DNA of 39,999 nucleotides. Source: Planctomycetota bacterium (GTDB lineage Bacteria; Planctomycetota; Phycisphaerae; Phycisphaerales; SM1A02). The stretch covers positions 1 to 39,999 of the forward strand of contig VGYQ01000016.1 of NCBI GenBank assembly GCA_016872915.1. Reading direction: 5' to 3'. Position numbers and translations under genes: made by a program. Shown here one piece after another: positions 9,207-16,944 of the stretch (position 1 is the stretch's first letter; the number at the start of each line of letters is the position of its first letter). The notes under the pieces were generated by a model. The model was not told the DNA's origin, did not search any database, and was given only the letters and a program-made list of their open reading frames with translations.

Positions 9207-9952
9207 TGTCGGCTCAGGCGCCGTTCAGTTTGCCCACGGTCGCATTCTTCGGGCGGACGCTTGCGGAGTATCTGCAGTGCTTCTGTCTGGATGCGAAAGA
9301 ACTTCGTGGACTTCGAGTACTCGATTGTCCGAGCGGACCGGGGTCCTTTGCGGCAGAAGCAACAGCGCTCGGTTGTGATGTGGTTGCGGTCGATCCTGCC
9401 TATGAAGCAAGCGCCGATGAGTTGGAACGGCGCGCAAGTGCCGACATCGATGCGTGCATCAAGCAGATGCGTGCAAAGCCATGGGCTGCGCCCTTGGGCG
9501 ATCTCGATGCCTATGAGGCCGCAAAGCGTGAGGCGCTCGGGCGATTCATCAAGGATTTTCGCGCAAATCCCGAGCGCTACCGAGCAGCTTCGCTGCCCAA
9601 ACTTCCCTTTGCGGACCGACAGTTTGATCTGGTGCTCTCCGGACACCTGCTGTTCTTTTATGCGCCGCTCGCCGAGGATGGTGCGCTCGAGGGGCATCGA
9701 TTCGATCTTGCGTGGCACCATGAGGCGATTGGTGAATTGGCGCGGGTGTGCTCGGGGGAGATGCGGGTCTATCCAACGATGGCACTGAATGTCGCGCCGC
9801 GTCGTCATTGCTATGCATCACCGATTGAGGCGGATTTGGAGGCACGCGGCTGGCGTTGCAACTTCCTGCCATCGATCTACGCGCAGTACCCGCCGAGTTG
9901 GAACAACTGTCTGGTGGCTCGGCGCCTCAGCGTGACGGCAACGTCAGGATGA
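9206..9952 (+). CDS. Class I SAM-dependent methyltransferase
   Basis: This 248-aa protein has motif I of class I methyltransferases (LRVLDCPSGPGSFAAEA, about residues 35-51), the acidic end of strand 2 (VVAVDPAYE), and a motif near 140-150 of the type LPFADRQFDLVLSGHLLFFY, where the aspartate and following strand belong to the methyltransferase fold. A Trp/His-rich stretch (FDLAWHHEAIGELARVC) resembles class I enzymes acting on small molecules. The acceptor cannot be predicted. It starts inside the stop of the preceding gene. Its last 26 bases overlap, in antisense, the 3' end of the M28 peptidase gene. Confidence 0.85.
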   Translation: MSAQAPFSLPTVAFFGRTLAEYLQCFCLDAKELRGLRVLDCPSGPGSFAAEATALGCDVVAVDPAYEASADELERRASADIDACIKQMRAKPWAAPLGDLDAYEAAKREALGRFIKDFRANPERYRAASLPKLPFADRQFDLVLSGHLLFFYAPLAEDGALEGHRFDLAWHHEAIGELARVCSGEMRVYPTMALNVAPRRHCYASPIEADLEARGWRCNFLPSIYAQYPPSWNNCLVARRLSVTATSG

Positions 9953-11612
9953 ACACTGTTCCAGGAAGCGCAACAAGCGCGCCACGCAAGCAACTGAGGA
10001 TGCCAAGTGCTGTCCCAAAGGCATCGTGAAATGTTCCCTCCAGCGGTACCCATGCGGCGATCGCCAAGAGCACCGCAGCGCCAGCCGCCGCATCTGGCAG
10101 CCGAGCACGACCACGCGTGATCAGAAGTACTGCAGAGCCTGCGACCGCGGGGAGCAGCAGGGGGTATGCAGCACCGGGTGCGACAGTCAGCACGATGGCT
10201 GCAAGCAGAATGGACAACCCATTCGCTGCGATCATGGTGCTCCAAAGTTCCGTCCTCGCTCGAATGTGCTGTGCGTTACCGGGTATTGCGTGCCGCACAT
10301 TCAAACGCCACGCGATGAGCCGTGGTGTCCAGGCGGCGACCGCACCGAGGGCAACAGCTATCAGCACCCATGCGTTGAAGGCAGTTGGCCAAGGAAAGGA
10401 ATCAGGCGCGATCCACCGCGAGAGGGCAGAAAAGATCCAGCCGACTGATGTGGCAAGCATGAGACCTGTGGTGAGCAGCAGTCCATCGCGCAGGATCGCC
10501 CCGAGAGAAACATCGCAGCAGCGGCGCACCACAGCGACCGTGGCGAAACTTGCCAGCACGAGCAGCACGATGGAAATCCATCCATCCCAGCGAATGATCG
10601 GACCGCCGAGCGCGTTGAACCAGATCGCACTGTGTCGTGCGGCAGTGCCCAACTCGCGGGTCCATGCGGCATGATCACTCTGCATCGGCATTGGCATGGA
10701 ACCTGCTGCAAGTGATCGCAGCAAGGCGAGCGCGGTCGAGCCCATCTGTCCGATCGTCGCGATATCCACTTGATCAATCCGGTCGTTCGCAGTGTGGTAG
10801 TTGCGCGGTGATCCGATGAAGGCGATGTTGAAGCCTGGACGCCCGGTACGCACGGCGACTGTGAAGTCGGTGTTGTTTGGCATCAGTCGATACGCCTCCG
10901 CTGCAAAGCTGGTGGAACACACAGGTGCATGCAGAGATGCGATGAGGTGCGCGTGAGCTGCCGCGTCCGCACCGGTCTCAAACAGAATGGCTGGGCCGCT
11001 GCTCCCACGCGCATCGAGATTCACGATGGCGCCTGCACGCATCCACCACGGGTGCTCCTCTGCGAATCGCCGCGCACCCCAGAGACCAACTTCCTCTCCA
11101 TCGGTAAAGACAACAAGCACGGCCCGCGCGGGCGGATCGGCAATGAGTGCACGGATGCACTCAAGGGCGCATGCAACGCCCACGCCATTGTCACCGGCGC
11201 CAGGACCGCTCGGCACGCTGTCCCAGTGCGCCCAAAGCATCGGGAGTGGTGCTTCGGTGGTGTCTCGTCCTGGAATCTCAACCAAGATGTTGTGCATTTC
11301 GACAGCAGTGCGATTCCAGCCCCGCGCAAAGAATCGGTGCATCGTTGGTGACACGCCAAGTTCACGAAGCCGTTCAAGGAGCCGCTCCTTCGCTGCATCG
11401 TGTCCGGTGCTGCCGACTGCGCGCGGTACTCCATCACCGACGAACCGAACCAAATCATCGTGCGCACGGCGTGCCGAGAAGTGAGCGGGATCGCCCTTCT
11501 CGGATGGAGTCGGTGGGGTCGATTGCTGAACGCACCACACAGCCGTCAACCAGCAGAGCACGAATGTCGCGAGGCGCCAAGGACGCGCGAGCGACGAGGG
11601 ACCCGCACTCAT
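9927..11612 (-). CDS. M28-family metallopeptidase with C-terminal membrane helices
   Basis: This 561-aa protein starts at the ATG at 11612, which overlaps the GH15 stop by four bases; the open frame extends further but only through a region antisense to its neighbour. A first helix (LATFVLCWLTAVWCV) acts as signal or anchor. The zinc aminopeptidase core follows, with metal ligands and catalytic residues in AHWDSVPSGPGAGDNG (His129, Asp141), FTDGEEVGLWG (Glu173, Glu174), NLDARG (Asp200) and a distal His in NYHTANDRID. The second half holds about six to seven hydrophobic helices, an architecture seen in FXNA/ERAP-like membrane M28 peptidases. The active site is likely periplasmic, releasing N-terminal residues from peptides. 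It is the last gene of the acpP-fabF-GH15 run. Convergent with the methyltransferase gene. Confidence 0.88.
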   Translation of the reverse strand: MSAGPSSLARPWRLATFVLCWLTAVWCVQQSTPPTPSEKGDPAHFSARRAHDDLVRFVGDGVPRAVGSTGHDAAKERLLERLRELGVSPTMHRFFARGWNRTAVEMHNILVEIPGRDTTEAPLPMLWAHWDSVPSGPGAGDNGVGVACALECIRALIADPPARAVLVVFTDGEEVGLWGARRFAEEHPWWMRAGAIVNLDARGSSGPAILFETGADAAAHAHLIASLHAPVCSTSFAAEAYRLMPNNTDFTVAVRTGRPGFNIAFIGSPRNYHTANDRIDQVDIATIGQMGSTALALLRSLAAGSMPMPMQSDHAAWTRELGTAARHSAIWFNALGGPIIRWDGWISIVLLVLASFATVAVVRRCCDVSLGAILRDGLLLTTGLMLATSVGWIFSALSRWIAPDSFPWPTAFNAWVLIAVALGAVAAWTPRLIAWRLNVRHAIPGNAQHIRARTELWSTMIAANGLSILLAAIVLTVAPGAAYPLLLPAVAGSAVLLITRGRARLPDAAAGAAVLLAIAAWVPLEGTFHDAFGTALGILSCLRGALVALPGTVFILTLPSR

Positions 11613-13603
11613 GCGCGCGCCTGAACGCCGTGCTGGATGCCAGTCAGTTGCGTGTGCCGCTGCAGGTAGCGCAGCGCGGTCGTGATGAACGCCGCATGCG
11701 ACCAGGTCAGGGGACTGACGGAAAGATGCGCACCTGTGTAGGGATCGAATTGCTCGGCGAGCACACCCGAGGTCGAAGCGCGCTTGCAGACCCACTCCAG
11801 CATTGGAATGGCCTCCGCAAGTTCTGTCTCGCTCTGGGCCCGTGCGATCAGCCACTGCGCGTACCACAGCGTCGTGATGATCCACGGATTGCCAGGAACG
11901 CGCTGCAGATCATGCCGCTCGATCTGGTGGTAGTGGTCTCCTGCGTATCTCGCCATACCACCAATCTCCGTGTGAACCCAGAGTTTTTCACGCAGCATGC
12001 GCATGTGACTTGCAACGCGCGGATCCGTTGCTTCGAGCGCTCCAAATGCGAAGAGCCCACAGGCACTTGCATCGGGCGTGAAATCAAGGTGATAGCCACC
12101 GGAACCAGTGGGCGTCGCCATTCGCGCGAAGCAGCCACGTTCTTCGCTCCACATGTGACGGATCATCGCCTCACGCATGCGTTCCGCGCCAAGATCGAAC
12201 TCCGCGCCTCGGTCGGCGGCACCCACCTCGTCGGCAAATGCGGCAGCTGCTTTCAGAGCACCGATCACCGACGCAACCGTGAAGAGGTGAATCCCGCGGC
12301 GCTCCTCCCACAAGTCCCATGAAGGCTGCGGCAACCCGTTCGCATCACGGTAGCGCAGCATCCAGCCCGCAGGCTCGATGATCAACGGGTTGTAAAGATC
12401 GCGCACGAACTCCACATCTCGAAAGGTGATGAAGTGGCGACGCAGCGCCCAGACGACGAGTGCCGTTTCATCCTCCTGAATCGGCAAGATCCGCTTCCCA
12501 TCGAGCATCCACGGATGCCAACTTGAGGCAACGGTCCCGGTGGGGTTGTACTTGTGCAGGAAGTATCCGGCAGGTTCGACTACCTTTGCAGCGAAGCGGA
12601 AGAAGGCTTGTGAGAGTTCGCCTTGCCCCGCAAGCACCAGTGCGTGGGAGACCAGTGCGCCGTCCCGCGGCCAGAGATAGGAGTACGTATCGCCCGCGAA
12701 GCGTGTGATGTCGTAGTCGTTGGCGGCAATGATCGCACCACCCTTGTCGATCTGCGTGCGAATGATGAGTTCGCTCCGGATGAAAAGATCGCGCACGGGT
12801 GTCGGGAGGGGTGAAAAGTCGATCCCTTCCTTGGTCGCCCATAAACGCCAGTAGGCCTCGGTGCGCAGCATCATGCGCTGAGGCGTCTTTGCACGCACCT
12901 TGTCGTCGAGTGCCTTGACCTCTCCGTAGTCGCGGCCCGCACAGATCCAGTATGTCACGAGCGCACTGCTGCGGGATGGAACACTGAGGGTGAATCCGAC
13001 CGTGGAGTCGACCGATCCCTGTGCGATGGAGTTTTGGCTGAGCACGCCATCCTCCGCATCTCTCCATGTGCCTTCTGCGTCTCGGATGCGTTTCTGTCCC
13101 GTGGACCATGTGTCGACGCCAGTCGCGCGTGCGCCGTAGCCGTTGAAGAGAAAGTAGGTGTCATCCTTGAAATGCACGAGCCCGCCAGTTTGGGGGTCGT
13201 AGTGCACCGTGTCGCCGATGGCGTTCTCGCCAATGGAGAGATCCTGATGGAAGAAAAGCCGCACGTCGCGCGCGTGGGTGTGCAGGTTGTGAACGCGAAC
13301 CTCGCGGAAGTACACGGGACTCCAAAAGTCGACCGCATCACGACAACACAGTCGCAGGCCGAGCCGATCATTCCGCAGGTGGACCTCCGTGATGAGCGAA
13401 TCACGCGCGTAGTTCAGTTCTCTCGTCCATCCGGGCGCATCGACCCACGCGAACTGGCCATCAACCCATATGCCGAATCTCTGCAGATGTCCGCATGTGT
13501 GGTTGGGCATGCCGACCCGCGGCCAATAGAGATCGCGGACCCGATAGAGGTCGTCGAAAGCAACGAGCATCTCGCCGTTGCCGACAGGAATGTTGCGCGG
13601 CAT
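11609..13603 (-). CDS. Glycoside hydrolase family 15 (glucoamylase-like)
   Basis: This 664-aa protein has no signal peptide, so it should act in the cytoplasm on alpha-linked glucans or related oligosaccharides. An N-terminal beta-sandwich domain (residues 1-260) precedes an (alpha/alpha)6 catalytic barrel. Barrel marks are SYLWPRDGALVSHAL (309-321), the general acid in DLWEERRG (Glu433 or Glu434), and a second carboxylate in LAEQFDPYTGA (Glu617), followed by PLTWSHAAF. This is the archaeal/bacterial GH15 layout. The ATG at 13603 lies six bases after the fabF stop. The downstream peptidase overlaps by four bases. Its place in a fatty-acid operon is unexpected and the physiological link is unclear; intracellular glycogen or trehalose breakdown are both possible. 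Confidence 0.9.
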   Translation of the reverse strand: MPRNIPVGNGEMLVAFDDLYRVRDLYWPRVGMPNHTCGHLQRFGIWVDGQFAWVDAPGWTRELNYARDSLITEVHLRNDRLGLRLCCRDAVDFWSPVYFREVRVHNLHTHARDVRLFFHQDLSIGENAIGDTVHYDPQTGGLVHFKDDTYFLFNGYGARATGVDTWSTGQKRIRDAEGTWRDAEDGVLSQNSIAQGSVDSTVGFTLSVPSRSSALVTYWICAGRDYGEVKALDDKVRAKTPQRMMLRTEAYWRLWATKEGIDFSPLPTPVRDLFIRSELIIRTQIDKGGAIIAANDYDITRFAGDTYSYLWPRDGALVSHALVLAGQGELSQAFFRFAAKVVEPAGYFLHKYNPTGTVASSWHPWMLDGKRILPIQEDETALVVWALRRHFITFRDVEFVRDLYNPLIIEPAGWMLRYRDANGLPQPSWDLWEERRGIHLFTVASVIGALKAAAAFADEVGAADRGAEFDLGAERMREAMIRHMWSEERGCFARMATPTGSGGYHLDFTPDASACGLFAFGALEATDPRVASHMRMLREKLWVHTEIGGMARYAGDHYHQIERHDLQRVPGNPWIITTLWYAQWLIARAQSETELAEAIPMLEWVCKRASTSGVLAEQFDPYTGAHLSVSPLTWSHAAFITTALRYLQRHTQLTGIQHGVQARA

Positions 13604-13609
13604 GTGGGA

Positions 13610-14866
13610 TCAGTCCCGCAGCGTTCCGAAGACGAGAGTGGTGTTATGCCCGCCGAAACCGAAGGAGTTGTTGAGGGCGACACGGAGGGAGCGCTGCTGC
13701 GCCGTCTTGGCAACAAAGTTCAGATCGAATCCTTCATCGGGCTGGTCAAGGTTGATCGTTGGTGGGAGTGTTCCCGTCTGCAGAGCCTTGATGGTGGCGA
13801 TGCTTTCCACGCCGCCCGCTGCGCCAAGCGCATGCCCCATCACGGACTTGGTGGAACTCATGGCCAGCGCATGCGCGTGGCTGCCGAAGAGCCGCTTCAC
13901 GGCGCTCACCTCGGCTGCGTCGCCCAGCGGTGTGCTCGTGCCGTGTGCATTGATGTACCCGACATCGGTCGCGTTCACTTGGGCATCCGCAAGAGCATTT
14001 TGCATCGAGCGGAAAGCCCCGGCGCCATGTTCTTCAGGAGCTGCAATATGGAACGCATCTCCCGAGCAGCCATAGCCCAGCAGTTCTGCGTAGATGGTTG
14101 CGCCGCGCTTTCGCGCGTGCTCGAGTTCTTCCAGCACGATGACCGCAGCACCCTCACTCAGCACGAACCCGTCTCGGTCCTTGTCGAATGGGCGGCTTGC
14201 CAGAGTGGGTGCCTCATTGCGCGTCGAGAGCGCCTTCATCGATGCGAATGCACCGATACAGAGCGGCGTTACTGCAGCTTCCGCGCCGCCCGCAAGCATG
14301 ACATCCGCATCGCCTCGCTGAATGGTCTGGAATGCAGCACCAATCGCGTGCGATCCCGTGGCGCATGCGGTCGCTGTCGCGATGTTGCTGCCGCGCAGAT
14401 TGAATCGGATCGAGACCTGCCCGGCGCCTGCGTTGACCATGAGGCGCGGTACGGTGAATGGATTGATCTTTCGGTTGCTCGTTGTCACCATCCCACGAAC
14501 GCCCGTCTCGATTGTCCCGATCCCTCCGATCCCGGATCCGATTGCAACGCCGTGGCGGTAAGGATCGCCTGCTTGAAAGTCAATGCCGCAGTCGCGGACT
14601 GCCTCATGTGCTGCACCGAGCGCAAAGATCGCGAAACGATCGATACGACGCTGCTCGCGGACATCCAGGAAGGATGATGGATCGAAGTTGCGCACCTCGC
14701 CTGCGAAACGAACCCCCCAGTCCTCGTTCGCATCGAACTGCGTGATGCCTGCAATGCCCGAACGTCCGTGAATGAAACTATCCCATGTTTCTGCAACAGA
14801 GAGACCAACGGGCGTAATAGCGCCGAGCCCGGTCACAACCACGCGTCGGAGTGTGATGGTCCTCAC
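13610..14866 (-). CDS. fabF: 3-oxoacyl-[acyl-carrier-protein] synthase II
   Basis: FabF condenses malonyl-ACP with acyl-ACP in fatty-acid elongation. The Cys-His-His triad is present: Cys168 in ATACATGSHA, His308 in NAHGTSTPLGD and His345 in KSVMGHALGAAG, with the closing GGHNTTLVF motif of the family. With a GTG start at 14866 the protein has 418 aa and begins five residues before the usual RRVVVTGLG strand. A TTG at 14884 is an alternative that adds six residues. Neither has a clear Shine-Dalgarno site. It follows acpP by 27 bases, so the carrier protein and its condensing enzyme are made from one message. Confidence 0.95.
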   Translation of the reverse strand: MRTITLRRVVVTGLGAITPVGLSVAETWDSFIHGRSGIAGITQFDANEDWGVRFAGEVRNFDPSSFLDVREQRRIDRFAIFALGAAHEAVRDCGIDFQAGDPYRHGVAIGSGIGGIGTIETGVRGMVTTSNRKINPFTVPRLMVNAGAGQVSIRFNLRGSNIATATACATGSHAIGAAFQTIQRGDADVMLAGGAEAAVTPLCIGAFASMKALSTRNEAPTLASRPFDKDRDGFVLSEGAAVIVLEELEHARKRGATIYAELLGYGCSGDAFHIAAPEEHGAGAFRSMQNALADAQVNATDVGYINAHGTSTPLGDAAEVSAVKRLFGSHAHALAMSSTKSVMGHALGAAGGVESIATIKALQTGTLPPTINLDQPDEGFDLNFVAKTAQQRSLRVALNNSFGFGGHNTTLVFGTLRD

Positions 14867-14893
14867 AGCAGGATTGCGCTGCAAAAGCGCGGT

Positions 14894-15166
14894 TCAGCTG
14901 GTCTTTGCCGCGCCGCCCTTGCCGCTGCCAAAGTTGGTCTTGATGTAGTCGATCGCAGAACCGACGGTCTGGATCTTGTCACCCTGATCATCGGGGATCG
15001 ATGTCCCAAACTGGTCCTCGAACTCCATTACCAATTCAACGATGTCAAGGCTGTCCGCATTGAGGTCGTTGGTGAAGCTCGTTTCTCGCTTGATCTCAGC
15101 TTTGTCCACCCCCATTTGCTCTGCAACGATGGCGATGACCTTCTCTTCGATCTCTTTTTCAGTCAC
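14894..15166 (-). CDS. acpP: Acyl carrier protein
   Basis: This 90-aa acidic protein carries growing acyl chains on a phosphopantetheine arm attached to Ser39 in the motif [15 protein letters not shown]. Residues 1-78 match bacterial AcpP throughout. A Gly/Lys-rich tail ([12 protein letters not shown]) makes it slightly longer than the usual 77-80 residues. The start is GTG at 15166, supported by AGGAG (complement of 15174-15178) seven bases upstream. It heads the acpP-fabF-GH15-M28 run and is divergent from fabG. Confidence 0.96.
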   Translation of the reverse strand: MTEKEIEEKVIAIVAEQMGVDKAEIKRETSFTNDLNADSLDIVELVMEFEDQFGTSIPDDQGDKIQTVGSAIDYIKTNFGSGKGGAAKTS

Positions 15167-15247
15167 TGGAGGGCTCCTCTAGAGGTGTTGGAAGTTGCTG
15201 TTGATCCGTCGAACCACCAAGAACATCGGCATTTTGTGCCGAGCAGG

Positions 15248-15253
15248 AGTATA
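15248..15253 (-). promoter_or_regulatory. Putative -10 box of acpP
   Basis: TATACT on the minus strand matches the sigma-70 -10 consensus at five of six positions and lies about 80 bases upstream of the acpP start. No good -35 box at 16-18 base spacing is visible, so the assignment is tentative. Confidence 0.4.
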
Positions 15254-15311
15254 ACCGCGCAGCAGACTTCTGTGCGAATGCGGCAAAGGCGATTTGCCCG
15301 AGTGGGGTGGC

Positions 15312-15340
15312 TATGATCGGCGCCCTGCAAGGAGGCAACC
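15312..15340 (+). promoter_or_regulatory. Putative -10 box and Shine-Dalgarno site of fabG
   Basis: TATGAT at 15312-15317 is a good -10 box, and AAGGAGG at 15329-15335 is a near-perfect Shine-Dalgarno site. Transcription from this box would begin near 15324 and give a leader of about 17 bases. The Shine-Dalgarno site is five bases before the ATC at 15341, which decides the start of fabG. A -35 box at normal spacing is not obvious. Confidence 0.6.
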
Positions 15341-16075
15341 ATCGAAAAGCGTGTCGCCATTGTGACTGGAGCCAGCCGCGGAATTGGTCGAGCGATCGCT
15401 CTGCGGCTTGCTGCGGACGGGAAGCATGTCGTTGGAGTGGCTCGGAACGCCGAGCATCTGGCCGCACTGCAGGGGGAGATTACGGCGGCAGGGGGCAGTT
15501 GTGAGGTGGCTGCATGCGACGTGGGTGATGGAGTTGCGCTCGCCGCGCTCATCGAGGGCGTCGCGGAACGTCTCGGGCGGCTGGACATCATGGTGAACAA
15601 TGCGGGCATCACCAAGGATGGATTGGTCCTTCGTATGAGCGATGAGGACTTCGATGATGTGATTCGCGTGAACCTTCGGAGCGCGTTCGTGGCGTGTCGG
15701 TCCGCGGCTCGGCCCATGATGCGTGCGCGCTTCGGTCGTCTCATCAACATGGGATCGGTTGCGGGGGTGATGGGCAACCCAGGGCAAGCGAACTACGCCG
15801 CCGCAAAGGCAGGGTTGATCGGCATGACCAAATCGATCGCGAAGGAACTCGGCGGGAAGGGGATCACCGCAAATGTGATCGCGCCGGGATTCATCGATAC
15901 CGATATGACTGGAGCGCTCGGTACGGCCGTGAAAGAGGCCGTGCTTCCTCATATCCCCCTGAGGCGCTTCGGTCAGGTGGAAGACATCGCAGCAGCTGTG
16001 TCGTATGTGGCGTCCGATGGCGGCGGCTACCTCACGGGTCATGTCTTGTCCGTGGACGGTGGTCTCGCGATGTAA
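15341..16075 (+). CDS. fabG: 3-oxoacyl-[acyl-carrier-protein] reductase, probable ATC start
   Basis: FabG reduces 3-oxoacyl-ACP with NADPH. The 244-aa Rossmann-fold protein shows the nucleotide loop TGASRGIG (9-16), NNAG (86-89), and the catalytic Ser139, Tyr152 and Lys156 (YAAAK). The normal FabG N terminus, x-E-K-R-V-A-I-V-T-G-A-S, is read from 15341, where the first codon is ATC, preceded at five bases by AAGGAGG. An in-frame TGA at 15314 and the absence of any ATG, GTG or TTG before 15362 leave only two choices: ATC, or GTG at 15362, which would remove most of the first beta strand. The gene is inverted relative to plsX, fabH, fabD, acpP and fabF around it. Identity is certain; the start is an inference. 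Confidence 0.93.
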   Translation: MEKRVAIVTGASRGIGRAIALRLAADGKHVVGVARNAEHLAALQGEITAAGGSCEVAACDVGDGVALAALIEGVAERLGRLDIMVNNAGITKDGLVLRMSDEDFDDVIRVNLRSAFVACRSAARPMMRARFGRLINMGSVAGVMGNPGQANYAAAKAGLIGMTKSIAKELGGKGITANVIAPGFIDTDMTGALGTAVKEAVLPHIPLRRFGQVEDIAAAVSYVASDGGGYLTGHVLSVDGGLAM

Positions 16076-16137
16076 GAGATCGCCATCGCCCCATTCGGGT
16101 GAAGGGCGATCGGATGAGTCAGCGATCAAAAGAAGAA
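16076..16137. terminator. Hairpin between convergent fabG and lipoprotein genes
   Basis: GATCGCC at 16078-16084 can pair with GGCGATC at 16105-16111. No T tract follows on either strand, so this is at best a weak bidirectional terminator. Confidence 0.3.
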
Positions 16138-16944
16138 TCAGTCAGGAATCGGTGCGCGCTTCTGCTTCTTCAGTGCGCCTCCGCCCGTGCCGCCTGGGGG
16201 CGTGGGTGTCCCGCCGCCACCACCACTGCCGCCATCGCTTGATTCTTCGCTTTCTTCCATCTTCGACTGTGGAATCTCGACTTCCTCGTCGGGCAGGTTG
16301 GCGTACTTTTCGAACATATCGTTCACGTACTTCTTCCAAGCGGCGATCGAGTCGGTGCCAGAAAGGTGATCGAGAATGTCTGGAGGGCCGGGGAAAGATG
16401 TGAAGACGAACTTGCCCTCCTCATCCATGGCATCCCAGAGGAGAGCCCGATCTGGCAGATCGCTGGTGATGATGGCGAAGGTCGCAAAGCCCTTCGAGTC
16501 ATTCTTGCACTGCACTTCGATGGACTTGATGCCGACGGTCGATTTCGCCCAGCCACCGCCATCTGTCAACTTTTTCATCACCTTTGCATCGCGCTCCGAC
16601 ATCATCCCGCGAGCTGCAGCCTCGTCGCCCTTGGCGAAAGCGTTCCAAAAGAGCAGCACGGCCTTGCGCTCCTCGGTGGTTTGTGGCGCGAGATCCTCAG
16701 GCAAACTGACGCGCGCATCGATCGAAAGGGACTTCATCAGCGATGCAATGTCCTCCACCGTTGGCTCGGGTGGCGGCGGTGGTGGTGGCGGCGGAGCTTG
16801 CACGACAGGCGCCGATTGCTGCGGCTCCTCTTCGCTGCACGCTGCAAGCATGATGATGGCAGCAGCAGACGCGCCCCAGATTGCGCAGCGCGCAGTCAGG
16901 CGTGTGTCAGACTTTCGCTGCATCGGCAGTTTCCGGCTTGTCAT
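16138..16944 (-). CDS. Putative lipoprotein with polyproline segment, unknown function
   Basis: I do not recognise the family of this 268-aa protein. The N terminus has a basic stretch, a hydrophobic run and a lipobox (IIMLAAC, Cys about residue 35), so it is probably lipid-anchored. A run of nine prolines follows, then a soluble domain (about 60-225) containing AVLLFWNAFAKGDEAAARGMMSERD, which resembles the helical opening of NTF2-like or DUF4878-type domains; this is only a hint. The C terminus is Gly/Pro-rich and ends in a basic tail. The ATG at 16944 has GAGG nine bases upstream and overlaps fabD by 38 bases; an ATG at 16923 is an alternative. It occupies the slot after fabD where fabG usually stands. 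Confidence 0.75.
   Translation of the reverse strand: MTSRKLPMQRKSDTRLTARCAIWGASAAAIIMLAACSEEEPQQSAPVVQAPPPPPPPPPEPTVEDIASLMKSLSIDARVSLPEDLAPQTTEERKAVLLFWNAFAKGDEAAARGMMSERDAKVMKKLTDGGGWAKSTVGIKSIEVQCKNDSKGFATFAIITSDLPDRALLWDAMDEEGKFVFTSFPGPPDILDHLSGTDSIAAWKKYVNDMFEKYANLPDEEVEIPQSKMEESEESSDGGSGGGGGTPTPPGGTGGGALKKQKRAPIPD

Noticed and set aside
11147-12322. Plus-strand open frame of 391 codons
   Set aside because: Shadow of the GH15 and M28 genes; it spans their junction and has no recognisable features.
13034-14677. Plus-strand open frame of 547 codons
   Set aside because: Shadow of GH15 and fabF; the opposite strand is clearly coding, with catalytic motifs.
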